NCBI GenBank assembly: GCA_943787485.1 | Contig: CALSMP010000011.1 | Span: 62,001-126,000 of the forward strand | Direction: 5' to 3' | Origin: an uncultured Luminiphilus sp. | GTDB lineage: Bacteria > Pseudomonadota > Gammaproteobacteria > Pseudomonadales > Halieaceae | DNA length: 64,000 nt | In this document: positions 38,446 through 47,063 of the stretch, piece after piece | Layout: the number at the start of each line of letters is the position of its first letter | Position numbering within the stretch: the first letter of the stretch is position 1 | The notes under the pieces: generated by a model | What the model was told of the DNA's origin: nothing | The model's database searches: none | Seen by the model: the letters and a program-made list of their open reading frames with translations, nothing else | Position numbers and translations under genes: made by a program

Positions 38446-40286
38446 CGCTGAGGCCCTCCATCCACGCGTCCATTACTCGGCGCGCGACGGGATAAGCGGC
38501 ACTACTGCCGCCGCCATTCTCCGCCAAAACCACGACAACGATACGCGGCTCGTCCACGGGAGCAAAGGCAACAAACCACCCATGATTACGATGACGTTCA
38601 GCGATTTCCTTCTCGTCATAGACGTCATCCTGGGCAATTCCTATGACCTGAGAGGTGCCCGTTTTCCCTGCGATGGTGTAGGAGAGTCCCTTCGCGATGG
38701 ACGCTGCAGTGCCCCTCTCGTGGTGTACCACGTCCATCATGCCAGCGATAACCGCCGCCCAGTGGGACTCATCAGCAGCTACCGCAGGCCGTGGGACGGG
38801 AGCCACCGTGGTCTCGCCGATCTGACGCACAAGAGCGGGCCGGAAGGACGTGCCCCGGTTCGCGATCACCATCACTGCCTGGGCCAGCTGCACGGGTGTC
38901 GCCAGCATATAACCCTGACCAATGCCCACGCTCAGTGTTTCGCCGGGATACCAGGGCTGGCCCATACGGGTTCGCTTCCAAGATGTGCTCGGCAAGATCC
39001 CCCGTTGCTCGCTGGTGAGGTCTATCTCGGTTTTTTCCCCCAGACCAAAGGGCGCCAGCGCCTCGGCGATGGCATCGATACCCATCCGTCGCGCAAGATC
39101 GTAATAGTAGACGTCACAAGATTGCGCAATGGCCATCTTCAAATCGACTTCGTCAGCATGGCCTCGCCCTCTGATACGCAGAATCCAGTCACGGTATCGC
39201 CTGCTATTCCCGGGCAGCGTGTACCACCCGGGGTCCGGAATCGCGGTATCCGGCTCCACCAAATTGAGCTCAAGGCCTGCTAACCCCAACATCGGCTTGA
39301 TGGTAGACCCCGGCGGATACTGGCCCTGTACGGTCCGGTTGAGCAGTGGCGTATCGGGGGAGTCACGAAGTCGTGCGTAATCACCCTGGCTAATGCCATT
39401 GACGAACAAATTAGGATCAAAACCCGGATTGGAATACAGCGCCAGAATGCCCCCGTCACGGGGATCAAGCGCCACCACAGCACCCCGCTGGTCACCCAGC
39501 GATTCAGCCGCCACCCGCTGCAGCTCTAGATCGAGATACAGCGTAAGCTGGTCACCGTCTCTGGGTGCCTGCCTCTCGAGAACCCGCAACACACGCCCGT
39601 GCGCATTGGCTTCGATGTTTTGACTACCCACCAGGCCGTGCAATTCGTCCTCGTAGCGCCGCTCAAGACCGACCTTGCCGAGGTGTAGGGTGCCGCGGTA
39701 ATTTTCGGGGTCAATGGTCGATGCCTCGCGCTCGTTAATACGTCCCACGTAGCCGAGGACATGACTTAACAAACCTCCGTAGGATAAGATCGGGTCAGCT
39801 GAGCCTCGAGAGTCACACCGGGGAGACGGTGACGGTGCACGCCGATAATAGCTATCTCCTCATCAGTCAGCTGCAGTTTTAGCGGCACGGGATCATAAGG
39901 ACGACGCCGGCGCCGGCGATCTGAAAAGCGTTCAAGATCATCCTCTGAAATGGCAATCAGGGGACTTTAGCTGCTGAAACAACGCCGCCTCGTCATCAAC
40001 GCGCTCAATCACCACCGCCAGGGCATGGGTGGGTTTGTTGTTGGCAAGTAGGCGGCCGGCGCGATCAAAGATGAGACCACGAGTTTGGCGGAATCGCCTC
40101 CAAGCGCACCCTATTTCGCTCCGACTGGGTTAGAAATTGCTGGTAGTCGACTATTTGTAAATCGTAATAACGGTAACCCAAGAGCACCAGAGCCACGACA
40201 ACAATGACGGCGGCCACAACAACGCGCTGTCGATTGATGGCGGCCTCACGATAGATATCCCTCAGCACATCTCTGGCGACAAACAC
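38438..40286 (-). CDS. mrdA: Penicillin-binding protein 2 (MrdA), interrupted by three apparent single-base indels
   Basis: Intact C-terminal frame 38438-39772 and an N-terminal frame 40065-40286 (transmembrane helix, then SERNRVRLEAIPP). Between them the family sequence is recovered only by three shifts: one extra base in TTT at 40084-40086, one extra base in GGGG at 39960-39963, and one missing base at 39780/39781. Corrected, it gives a full 615-aa PBP2 with 'PTRGLIFDRAG', SYPYGGLLSHVLGYVGR, SxxK (GSTIKPM), S-C-D and KTG (AGKTGTSQV). This transpeptidase works with RodA in side-wall elongation. Because PBP2 is normally essential and the remainder is perfectly conserved, errors in the assembled sequence are the first explanation; decay is the alternative. 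Confidence 0.9.
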
Positions 40287-40289
40287 GGC

Positions 40290-40757
40290 CTAGCCTCGAT
40301 GGTAGGGGTGGCGCGCATTGATCGACCATACGCGGTACAGTTGCTCGGCAAGCACCACTCTTACGAGGGGATGGGGGAGCGTGATTCTACCCAACGACCA
40401 ACGCTGAGACGCTTGCGCCAGCAGCTCTGGCGCGACGCCGTCAGGGCCACCAATCACAATCGCGATGCCTGTCCCTGTCATTTGAAATTCAGCAAAGGTA
40501 GCTGCCATCTGCTCGGTGCTGATCACCTGCCCTGCAACGTCAAGAATCACTAAGTGTTCTGCCGGCTTAAGGTGACGCTGCAGGCTCTCCGCTTCTTTAG
40601 CCAACAAGAGCTCGGTACGCTCACCTTGCCGCTTAGCCGGGGGCACTTCCACCCACTCAAGTTGAAACTCTCGTGGAAGCCGTTTTTCATACTCCGCGAC
40701 GCCCTCATTGACCCAGGCTGGCATACGCGTGCCGACGGCCAGGACCCGGATACGCAT
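40290..40757 (-). CDS. rlmH: 23S rRNA pseudouridine-1915 N3-methyltransferase RlmH
   Basis: 155 aa SPOUT methyltransferase: [16 protein letters not shown], 'VILDVAGQVIST', the knot glycine-rich 'IAIVIGGPDGV' and 'LPHPLVRVVLAEQLYR'. It methylates pseudouridine 1915 of 23S rRNA. 1 bp shared with rsfS (TGATG) and 3 bp before mrdA. Confidence 0.97.
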   Translation of the reverse strand: MRIRVLAVGTRMPAWVNEGVAEYEKRLPREFQLEWVEVPPAKRQGERTELLLAKEAESLQRHLKPAEHLVILDVAGQVISTEQMAATFAEFQMTGTGIAIVIGGPDGVAPELLAQASQRWSLGRITLPHPLVRVVLAEQLYRVWSINARHPYHRG

Positions 40758-41110
40758 CAGTCAGCGTCGGGCGCTGCGGTCCAAAGCCGCTCGAGGTCAT
40801 AAAAGCTTCGTGTCGCAGGCTGCATGACGTGCACCACAACATCGCCAAAGTCTACCAGTACCCACTCACCCGCATTCTCGCCTTCAACCCCAATGGGGCG
40901 AGTGCCTGTCGCTTTTGCTTTGATGATGACATTGTCGGCAAGGGATTTGACATGCCGAGTCGAGGTACCACTGGCAATCACCATAAAATCCATGACGGAG
41001 CTGAGTCCTTTGACATCGATAACCACAGGGTCTAATGCCTTCATATCATCGAGGGCATCGAGCACCAGGTCTGTCAGGGAGTCGCCGGCGGCGTGTAGCG
41101 CTTGTATCAC
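40757..41110 (-). CDS. rsfS: Ribosomal silencing factor RsfS
   Basis: 117 aa RsfS/Iojap fold: '[38 protein letters not shown]' and [16 protein letters not shown]. It binds L14 and blocks subunit joining in poor nutrients. GTG start at 41110 with the stop overlapping rlmH. Position between nadD and rlmH is conserved. Confidence 0.95.
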   Translation of the reverse strand: MIQALHAAGDSLTDLVLDALDDMKALDPVVIDVKGLSSVMDFMVIASGTSTRHVKSLADNVIIKAKATGTRPIGVEGENAGEWVLVDFGDVVVHVMQPATRSFYDLERLWTAAPDAD

Positions 41111-41139
41111 ACCATCATCCTAATGGGCGGGGAGCTTGG

Positions 41140-41775
41140 TTAGAAACGGTATAGATCATGATTCTCAATATACTCTATTACGGCTGCCGGCAGGAGAAAT
41201 GACACGTTTTTTCTCCTAGCGATCATATCGCGAAGTACCGAGGAGGAAACGTCTAGCAGGGGTTGCTCAAGCCAACAAACAGCGCCTTTTTCGGGCTGCT
41301 GCCACTGATCGATCGCGAGCTCATGTTCCTTTAGCCAGGCGAGCACCTCCGCGTCTTCGACCTCTGGGGCACCCGGTCGCGAAAGGATCGCAAGGTTCAC
41401 CAAAGATGTTATCTCTCGCCAACGATGCCAACGATGCAGCTGCGCCACGCTGTCGCCGCCGAGGATAAAAGTGATCGATGCGGTAGGACCCATCGTTTCC
41501 CGAATTTCATGAAGACTGTCGATAGTGTAGGACGGGCCCGCGCGCTCAAGCTCGCGCCCGTCGACGCTGAGTCCCGGCAAGCCGGCAAGCGCGAGCGCAA
41601 GCATCGCCATACGGTGGCTTGCACTCACGGCGGGCGCGTCTTTAAGTGGCGGCAAGGACGCCGGCATAAAACGCAACGCCTCCAAACCCAGGGCGTCTCG
41701 GGCGGCGATTCCCCCCCGCAAATGACCAATGTGTACCGGATTAAAGGTACCGCCCAAAATGCCTATTGCGGTCAT
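41140..41775 (-). CDS. nadD: Nicotinate-nucleotide adenylyltransferase NadD
   Basis: 211 aa nucleotidyltransferase: the T/HxGH motif in GGTFNPVHIGHLRGG, and 'ISSTxIR'-type 'DVSSSVLRDMIARRKNV'. It makes deamido-NAD. 3 bp after proA stop and 29 bp before rsfS on the same strand. Confidence 0.96.
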   Translation of the reverse strand: MTAIGILGGTFNPVHIGHLRGGIAARDALGLEALRFMPASLPPLKDAPAVSASHRMAMLALALAGLPGLSVDGRELERAGPSYTIDSLHEIRETMGPTASITFILGGDSVAQLHRWHRWREITSLVNLAILSRPGAPEVEDAEVLAWLKEHELAIDQWQQPEKGAVCWLEQPLLDVSSSVLRDMIARRKNVSFLLPAAVIEYIENHDLYRF

Positions 41776-41778
41776 CGC

Positions 41779-43044
41779 TTACTGACGAATGTGGCCATCG
41801 CCGAAAACAACATACTTGCTAGAGGTCAAACCTTCGAGACCGACGGGACCGCGAGCGTGCAACTTATCCGTCGAAATGCCGATCTCCGCCCCCAGACCAT
41901 ATTCAAACCCATCCGCGAATCGGGTTGACGCGTTGATCATGACCGAGCTGGAGTCCACTTCTCTCAAAAACCGCATCGCCACCGAATGGTTCTCGGTCAC
42001 AATGCTCTCGGTGTGCCCCGAGCTGTAACGTGCGATGTGTGCCATCGCTGCCTCGAGATCAGCAACAACTTTCACCGACAGGATGGGCGCGAGGTATTCG
42101 GTCTGCCAATCCTCCTCGGTGGCGGCCACCCTGATATCTGGGCTCAATGCCTGAGCTCTCCCACATCCCCGAAGCTCAACGCCCGCCGCCGCCAGGGCGT
42201 GGGCTATCGCGGGCAGTTGACCTGCCGCCGCTTCCGCCACCAACAGGGTTTCGAGGGTATTGCAGGTTCCGTAGCGCTGGGTCTTTGCATTTAAGGTAAT
42301 CGCAAGCGCCTTTTCTGCATCGGCCTCGCCGTCAATATACACATGACAAATACCGTCTAGATGCTTTAGCACCGGCACGGTGGCCGAACCAGAGATGCGC
42401 TCGATAAGCCCTTTTCCGCCACGGGGTATCACCAAATCAACACTCTCTGACGCAGTGATCAACGCGCCGACCGCAGCACGATCTGTGGTGGGCACCACCC
42501 GTACCGCCGCCGCGGGTAAGCCTGCCGCGTTCATGCCTTCGGTCAGGCAGGCACCCAGAGCAAGATTGGACTCGATCGCTTCAGATCCCCCCCGAAGAAT
42601 GGCAGCATTGCCTGCCTTGAGACAGAGACTCGCCGCCTCCACAGTCACGTTAGGGCGTGATTCGTAAATGATCGCAATAACCCCAAGAGGCACCCGCATT
42701 TTCCCCACCCGAATACCCGATGGCATGGTTCGCACATGATCAATTGCGCCGACGGGATCTGGCAGCGCAGCGACCTGCTGCAGGCTACCAAGCAGACCTT
42801 GTAGACGCGCTGGGGTCAGTTCAAGACGGTCTAGCAAGGCGGCATCAAGCCCCGTTTCTCGGCCTCTCGCCATATCCAGTGCATTGGCCTCGAGAAGGCT
42901 GTCTCTGCGCTCGTGAAGCACCTCACAGGTTGCCAGCAACGCCGCATTGCGAGTGGCCGCACTGGCACCGGCAAGCACTCTGGCCGCCAGCTTGGCCTGC
43001 TGTGCCAGCTCGCGGACCTGCTGCTCGACATCGTTTACTGTCAT
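41779..43044 (-). CDS. proA: Gamma-glutamyl phosphate reductase ProA
   Basis: 421 aa aldehyde-dehydrogenase-fold enzyme: '[33 protein letters not shown]', the catalytic Cys in [12 protein letters not shown], and '[32 protein letters not shown]'. It reduces gamma-glutamyl phosphate to the semialdehyde in proline synthesis. ATG at 43044 is the family N-terminus; an in-frame ATG at 43074 sits in a duplicated 26-bp context, so the start is ambiguous. Confidence 0.95.
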   Translation of the reverse strand: MTVNDVEQQVRELAQQAKLAARVLAGASAATRNAALLATCEVLHERRDSLLEANALDMARGRETGLDAALLDRLELTPARLQGLLGSLQQVAALPDPVGAIDHVRTMPSGIRVGKMRVPLGVIAIIYESRPNVTVEAASLCLKAGNAAILRGGSEAIESNLALGACLTEGMNAAGLPAAAVRVVPTTDRAAVGALITASESVDLVIPRGGKGLIERISGSATVPVLKHLDGICHVYIDGEADAEKALAITLNAKTQRYGTCNTLETLLVAEAAAGQLPAIAHALAAAGVELRGCGRAQALSPDIRVAATEEDWQTEYLAPILSVKVVADLEAAMAHIARYSSGHTESIVTENHSVAMRFLREVDSSSVMINASTRFADGFEYGLGAEIGISTDKLHARGPVGLEGLTSSKYVVFGDGHIRQ

Positions 43045-43094
43045 TGCCTGCTTTTTGGTTGCCTGCTGTGTCATTACCTGATCTTTGGTTGTCT
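43039..43094. repeat. Imperfect direct repeat duplicating the proA start region
   Basis: Two 26-bp segments (43039-43064 and 43069-43094), 30 bp apart, match except for about five positions. Each carries on the minus strand the same layout of CAACCAAA, CAGG and ATGACA, giving two candidate translation starts in the same frame. Confidence 0.75.
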
Positions 43095-43259
43095 GTTAGT
43101 AGCTGTGGGTCGCGATACTCTATTCATAAGCAGAGGATTATACGCCGCTTTGGGATGGGGCCGACACGGGCCAGGCATAAAAGTCAGTGACTTGCTGCCA
43201 GTGCAAAGCGCCGTGGGGACTCGCGCCAATCACTCGTTGTTCCTATGTTGCAAATGCAG

Positions 43260-43293
43260 TTGACAATGATTCGCAATTGCATATGATAGCGTC
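43260..43293 (+). promoter_or_regulatory. bfd promoter with overlapping Fur-like box; transcript probably leaderless
   Basis: A near-consensus sigma-70 promoter: TTGACA (43260-43265), 16-bp spacer, TATGAT (43282-43287). Transcription should start about 7 bp later, at or next to the A of the bfd ATG (43294). The segment from 43262 (GACAATGATTCGCAATTGC) matches the 19-bp Fur consensus at 12 of 19 positions by my count. Confidence 0.65.
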
Positions 43294-43515
43294 ATGTATG
43301 TATGTCTCTGCAAAGGTGTGACGGATAAAGCCATCGCTTCGGCGGTAGCCGCTGGCGCCTGCAGCTTTAGCGCCGTGCAGGAGACTCTGGGCGTCTCCAC
43401 GCAGTGTGGCTCCTGCGAGGGCCTAGCGAGAGCTATTGTCGCCGAGCTCGCTCCTCTGCCCAGCAGCCAGTTTTATGAGCTGGCCACGCCACCAGCTGCT
43501 CTTGCCTACGCCTAA
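43294..43515 (+). CDS. bfd: Bacterioferritin-associated ferredoxin Bfd
   Basis: 73 aa. The four [2Fe-2S] ligands are C4, C6, C38 and C41 (MYVCLCKGVTD and STQCGSCEG), exactly the Bfd spacing. It transfers electrons to bacterioferritin to mobilise stored iron. Its partner bfr follows 133 bp downstream on the same strand. No ribosome site precedes the ATG and the promoter -10 ends 6 bp before it, pointing to a leaderless mRNA. Expression under iron limitation is expected from the Fur-like box. Confidence 0.95.
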   Translation: MYVCLCKGVTDKAIASAVAAGACSFSAVQETLGVSTQCGSCEGLARAIVAELAPLPSSQFYELATPPAALAYA

Positions 43516-43524
43516 AAACGCGGC

Positions 43525-43545
43525 TGAGAATCACAGTGATTCTCA
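43525..43545. promoter_or_regulatory. Perfect 21-bp palindrome upstream of bfr, Fur-box-like
   Basis: Arms TGAGAATCAC and GTGATTCTCA flank a central A (43535). It agrees with the Fur 19-bp consensus at 13 of 19 positions by my count. No T-tract follows, so it is unlikely to be a terminator for bfd. Confidence 0.55.
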
Positions 43546-43587
43546 TTAGAAATTTCTTTTAAATCATACATTTATTGCAGTTTTTGC

Positions 43588-43616
43588 TTGGTTAGGCCGC
43601 GCCCTCAGGCTATACT
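43588..43616 (+). promoter_or_regulatory. Probable bfr sigma-70 promoter
   Basis: TTGGTT (43588-43593), 17-bp spacer and TATACT (43611-43616); the predicted start near 43623 leaves a short leader before the bfr ATG at 43649. Confidence 0.5.
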
Positions 43617-43648
43617 TTCGGCTCCCAAACCACGCAGAGATATCCAGC

Positions 43649-44134
43649 ATGAAAGGCGATGCCAAAGTCATCGAGCACTTGAACAAAATCCTCTACAACG
43701 AGCTAGTGGCAATCAACCAGTATTTCTTGCACAGCAAGATGTACAAAGACTGGGGGCTAGTCGAACTGGCCGACCACGAGTACCACGAATCCATTGACGA
43801 AATGAAGCACGCCGATGAACTCGTAGAGCGAATTTTGTTTTTGGAAGGGCTACCCAACCTGCAGGACCTCGGCAAGCTCATGATCGGTGAAAACCCCCGG
43901 GAAATGCTCGAGTGCGATCTGAAGCTCGAGCACATTGCCCACGAGGATCTAAAAGCCGCGGTCGCCCACTGCGAGGCGGTGAAAGACTTTATCTCACGGG
44001 ACTTGGTTCAGCGAATTCTGGATGCCGAAGAGGAGCACATCGACTGGCTGGAAACCCAGCTATCACTGATGGATCGGATCGGGGAGCAGAATTATCTCCA
44101 AACCGCCATGAAAACGGTCAAACCGCCCGCGTGA
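43649..44134 (+). CDS. bfr: Bacterioferritin Bfr
   Basis: 161 aa four-helix ferritin. Heme-ligand Met52 and the ferroxidase residues E18, E51, H54, E94, E127 and H130 are all present at the canonical numbers. It stores iron in a 24-mer with heme and receives electrons from Bfd. Its own promoter and a Fur-like palindrome lie upstream. Its stop abuts that of grxD (convergent). Confidence 0.97.
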   Translation: MKGDAKVIEHLNKILYNELVAINQYFLHSKMYKDWGLVELADHEYHESIDEMKHADELVERILFLEGLPNLQDLGKLMIGENPREMLECDLKLEHIAHEDLKAAVAHCEAVKDFISRDLVQRILDAEEEHIDWLETQLSLMDRIGEQNYLQTAMKTVKPPA

Positions 44135-44446
44135 TCAACCGTTGCCCTTGATCACCTCGGCCAACTCGCCTGACTCATCCATCTCCGTGATGATGTCGCA
44201 ACCGCCGATCAGCTCTCCATCGACCCACAGCTGCGGAAAGGTTGGCCAGTTCGCGTATTTGGGGAGATTGGCGCGAATCTCTGGATTGGACAACACGTCC
44301 ACATAGGCAAAACGTTCGCCGACAGCCGCTAGTGCCTGCACCACTCGCGCGGAAAAGCCGCACTGAGGCTGGTTGGGAGACCCCTTCATGTATAGGATCA
44401 CACGATTTGCCGTGATTTGATCCTTGATGGTGTCCATAATGTCCAT
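44135..44446 (-). CDS. grxD: Monothiol glutaredoxin GrxD
   Basis: 103 aa. The active site CGFS (Cys29) in KGSPNQPQCGFSARVVQAL identifies the Grx4/GrxD class, which binds and delivers [2Fe-2S] clusters with BolA partners. 'TFPQLWVDGELIGGCDII' is the glutathione-binding half. It lies convergent to bfr with zero bases between the stops, in an iron-homeostasis context. Confidence 0.96.
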   Translation of the reverse strand: MDIMDTIKDQITANRVILYMKGSPNQPQCGFSARVVQALAAVGERFAYVDVLSNPEIRANLPKYANWPTFPQLWVDGELIGGCDIITEMDESGELAEVIKGNG

Positions 44447-44627
44447 TGCGCTCTCCTGCGGGCCGTCGCTTGACTCGGGTCGTGGACTTATTCCCCGACC
44501 TAGCCTCTATAATGTGGGGTTTTTAGCAGATTACAAGCCCCCGAGAGCAGTTTGACCTTAAGCGCACAACGAGTATCCTAGCCGGTTTTTTTACGTTGTC
44601 GTCACCACTAAACCATTGAGGAACATC

Positions 44628-45803
44628 ATGTCGGCCCTGATGCCCACTTACAAACGGTTGCCGCTGGCTTTTAGTCGCGGCGCAGGCGCCATCCTGTGGG
44701 ATCAGCGCGGGCAACGTTATCTGGACGGGCTGTCGGGTATTGCCGTGACCAATCTGGGACATTGTCACCCGGCCATCACCGAAACCATTGCGACGCAATC
44801 AAGCACCTTGTTGCATACCTCCAATCTGTTTCGTATACCCGCCCAGGAACGACTCGCCGCCGAGCTCACCAGCGCCACCGGCATGGATTCGAGTTTTTTC
44901 TGTAACTCAGGCGCCGAGGCTAATGAAGCCGCAATAAAGCTCGCGCGCCGCTACGGCCATCAGCGCGGCGCAAAAATCCCGTCAATAATTGTGCTAGAGA
45001 GCGCCTTCCACGGACGAACGATGGGCGCCTTGGCGGCAACGGCAGGGCATATCATGCAAGCCGATTTCGAGCCCATGCTGCCCGGGTTCATCCGCGTGCC
45101 GCGAGAAGACCTGTCGGCCCTGAAGGCCTTGACCGACAACACCGACATTTGTGCCATTTTGGTGGAGCCCGTGCAGGGGGAAGGCGGCGTGCGGCCGCTC
45201 GCAGAGCAGTACCTTCGGGAACTCCGAAACCTGTGTGATCAGCAGCAATGGCTGCTCATGTTCGACGAAGTCCAAAGTGGCAACGGCCGCTGCGGGGCTC
45301 TGTATGCGTTTCAACGGCTAGGGGTCGCCCCGGATGTGCTGACCACCGCCAAGGGTTTGGGCAACGGTTTTCCCATTGGCGTCTGTTTGGCCAAGGGCAA
45401 TGCGGCCGAGGTGCTGGGAGCGGGCCACCACGGCACGACTTTTGGCGGCAGCCCGCTAGCCTGCGCCGTTGCCAGCACGGTAATCAACATCCTTTCCAGC
45501 GAGACGCTGTGGTCTCAAGCCGATCCCATTCGACAGGCTATCCTGACCGCCTTCGAGGCCGAACTCGAGGATGCCAGCGTCGTTACTGACATTCGGGGAC
45601 TGGGCCTGATGATAGGTATCGAAACCGCGCTACCCACCGACGGGCTTGTGCAGCGAGCGCTCGACAGAGGCATCATTGTGAACGTCACCGCAGGCAACAC
45701 CATCAGGTTGCTGCCGCCTCTGGTTATGTCACTCGATGAAGCCGGAGAACTGGGTGCCGGCGTCGCACAGGTACTGAACCAAACAACCCGAGACACACCA
45801 TGA
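44628..45803 (+). CDS. argD: Acetylornithine/succinyldiaminopimelate aminotransferase ArgD
   Basis: 391 aa class III PLP aminotransferase: '[20 protein letters not shown]', '[16 protein letters not shown]', '[13 protein letters not shown]', '[13 protein letters not shown]' and the PLP lysine in [13 protein letters not shown]. It makes acetylornithine in arginine synthesis. GAGGA 7 bp before the ATG at 44628 supports the start. The stop overlaps argF by 4 bp, so the two are coupled. Confidence 0.95.
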   Translation: MSALMPTYKRLPLAFSRGAGAILWDQRGQRYLDGLSGIAVTNLGHCHPAITETIATQSSTLLHTSNLFRIPAQERLAAELTSATGMDSSFFCNSGAEANEAAIKLARRYGHQRGAKIPSIIVLESAFHGRTMGALAATAGHIMQADFEPMLPGFIRVPREDLSALKALTDNTDICAILVEPVQGEGGVRPLAEQYLRELRNLCDQQQWLLMFDEVQSGNGRCGALYAFQRLGVAPDVLTTAKGLGNGFPIGVCLAKGNAAEVLGAGHHGTTFGGSPLACAVASTVINILSSETLWSQADPIRQAILTAFEAELEDASVVTDIRGLGLMIGIETALPTDGLVQRALDRGIIVNVTAGNTIRLLPPLVMSLDEAGELGAGVAQVLNQTTRDTP

Positions 45804-46699
45804 CACGTCACTTTTTGACCCTCAACGACCTCACGCCGAACGAGTGCCGTGATTTGCTGGCTCGGGCAAGCGAACTGAAGGCGCTGCAACGCAGCGGGAT
45901 TGCTCACGCAAACTTCCCGGGCAAAGTGTTAGCTATGATCTTTGCGAAGGCCTCCACGCGCACCCGAGTGTCTTTTGAGGCGGGCATGGTCCAGTTGGGC
46001 GGCAGCGCACTATTTCTGTCTTCAGCTGACACCCAGCTAGGCCGTGGTGAACCGATCGAGGACTCGGCTCGCGTTATCTCCTCGATGGTCGATCTGGTGA
46101 TGATTCGGACCTTTGCTCATAGCGACGTGGAGCGCTTCGCGGCCCATTCGCAGGTACCGGTCATCAATGGTTTAACCGATGATTTTCATCCCTGTCAGCT
46201 GTTGGCCGACATGCAAACCTGGTTTGAGCACCGCGGCGATATTGCGGGGCGTCGCGTATGTTGGTTGGGGGATGGCAATAACATGTGCCAGTCCTACATG
46301 AACGCCGCGAAATTGCTCGATTTCGAGCTGATCATTGCCTGCCCTGAGGGGTACGAGCCTGCGGGTGATCTTCTGGCCCAAAACGGCGATCGCGTCCGCA
46401 TCGTGCACGATCCCAAGGACGCTGTGCAAGGCTGTCACCTACTAGTGACCGACGTTTGGGCCTCGATGGGGCAAGAACAGGAGCAAAACATCCGGGCGCG
46501 GGCGATGGCGCCTTTCCAGCTCAACGCCGACTTGCTCGCCCGCGCTGAGTCAGATGCCTTGTATATGCACTGCCTGCCGGCCCATCGGGGTGAGGAAATC
46601 AGCGCAGAACTCATGGACGCTTCTGGCTCAGTGATTTGGGAAGAAGCCGAGAACCGGCTGCACGCGCAGAAGGCACTCATGGAGCTGCTGCTGAAATAG
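45800..46699 (+). CDS. argF: Ornithine carbamoyltransferase ArgF
   Basis: 299 aa. Carbamoyl-phosphate site [11 protein letters not shown], '[16 protein letters not shown]', the ornithine site around '[10 protein letters not shown]' and [10 protein letters not shown] with the catalytic Cys. It forms citrulline from ornithine. Start ATGA overlap with argD. It is the anabolic type by context. Confidence 0.97.
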   Translation: MTRHFLTLNDLTPNECRDLLARASELKALQRSGIAHANFPGKVLAMIFAKASTRTRVSFEAGMVQLGGSALFLSSADTQLGRGEPIEDSARVISSMVDLVMIRTFAHSDVERFAAHSQVPVINGLTDDFHPCQLLADMQTWFEHRGDIAGRRVCWLGDGNNMCQSYMNAAKLLDFELIIACPEGYEPAGDLLAQNGDRVRIVHDPKDAVQGCHLLVTDVWASMGQEQEQNIRARAMAPFQLNADLLARAESDALYMHCLPAHRGEEISAELMDASGSVIWEEAENRLHAQKALMELLLK

Positions 46700-46914
46700 C
46701 GCGACTATTGCTTCAGCTCTCCGCGTGCTGCTGTTCACCGTGGGCATAATTGACAAATTTATGAAAAAAAAACCGCTGTCTATCCACACCCTATCCCCTG
46801 CCCCTCTTCAAAGCATATAAAGCAACTTAAGCAATAGTTAGCACTTACATGCAGCCCTGTTAACACCCTGTCCACAGGAAATCCCCCTGATTTCGGTATT
46901 GCATTACGTCCAAT
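46700..46914. other. AT-rich regulatory gap upstream of nrdA with two DnaA-box-like sequences
   Basis: Part of a 364-bp gap between argF and nrdA. CTATCCACA (46780-46788) and CTGTCCACA (46868-46876) resemble the DnaA box TTATCCACA (one and two differences). No terminator with a T-tract is clear and I see no ORF. E. coli nrdAB is known to be DnaA-controlled. Confidence 0.4.
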
Positions 46915-46964
46915 ACCCTCCTATCTTGGGGATCGGGTGGCCGATAACCCCTATATGTAGGGTT
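46915..46964. promoter_or_regulatory. Paired NrdR-box-like sites upstream of nrdA
   Basis: The downstream box, CTATATGTAG (46951-46960) within AACCC...GGGTT flanks, fits the NrdR core C-W-A-T-A-T-A-T-W-G at nine of ten positions. A related copy (46915-46932, core CCTATCTTG) lies exactly 32 bp upstream, the three-helical-turn spacing typical of NrdR box pairs. The two 18-bp segments agree at about 11 positions. Confidence 0.65.
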
Positions 46965-47063
46965 TTGGCCCAAAAAGCGCTAGACCCAAACAACAACAAC
47001 TCAATTCTGGAAATTGCTGGCCAGCTACTGGCTTTTTTTTGACATTGACGAGGCTCAAATAAG

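Noticed and set aside
44131..44155. Inverted repeat GTGATCAA/TTGATCAC spanning the facing stops of bfr and grxD
   Set aside because: The stem is AT-rich with a 9-nt loop and lacks a T-tract, and part of it is coding on both strands; a terminator role is not supported.
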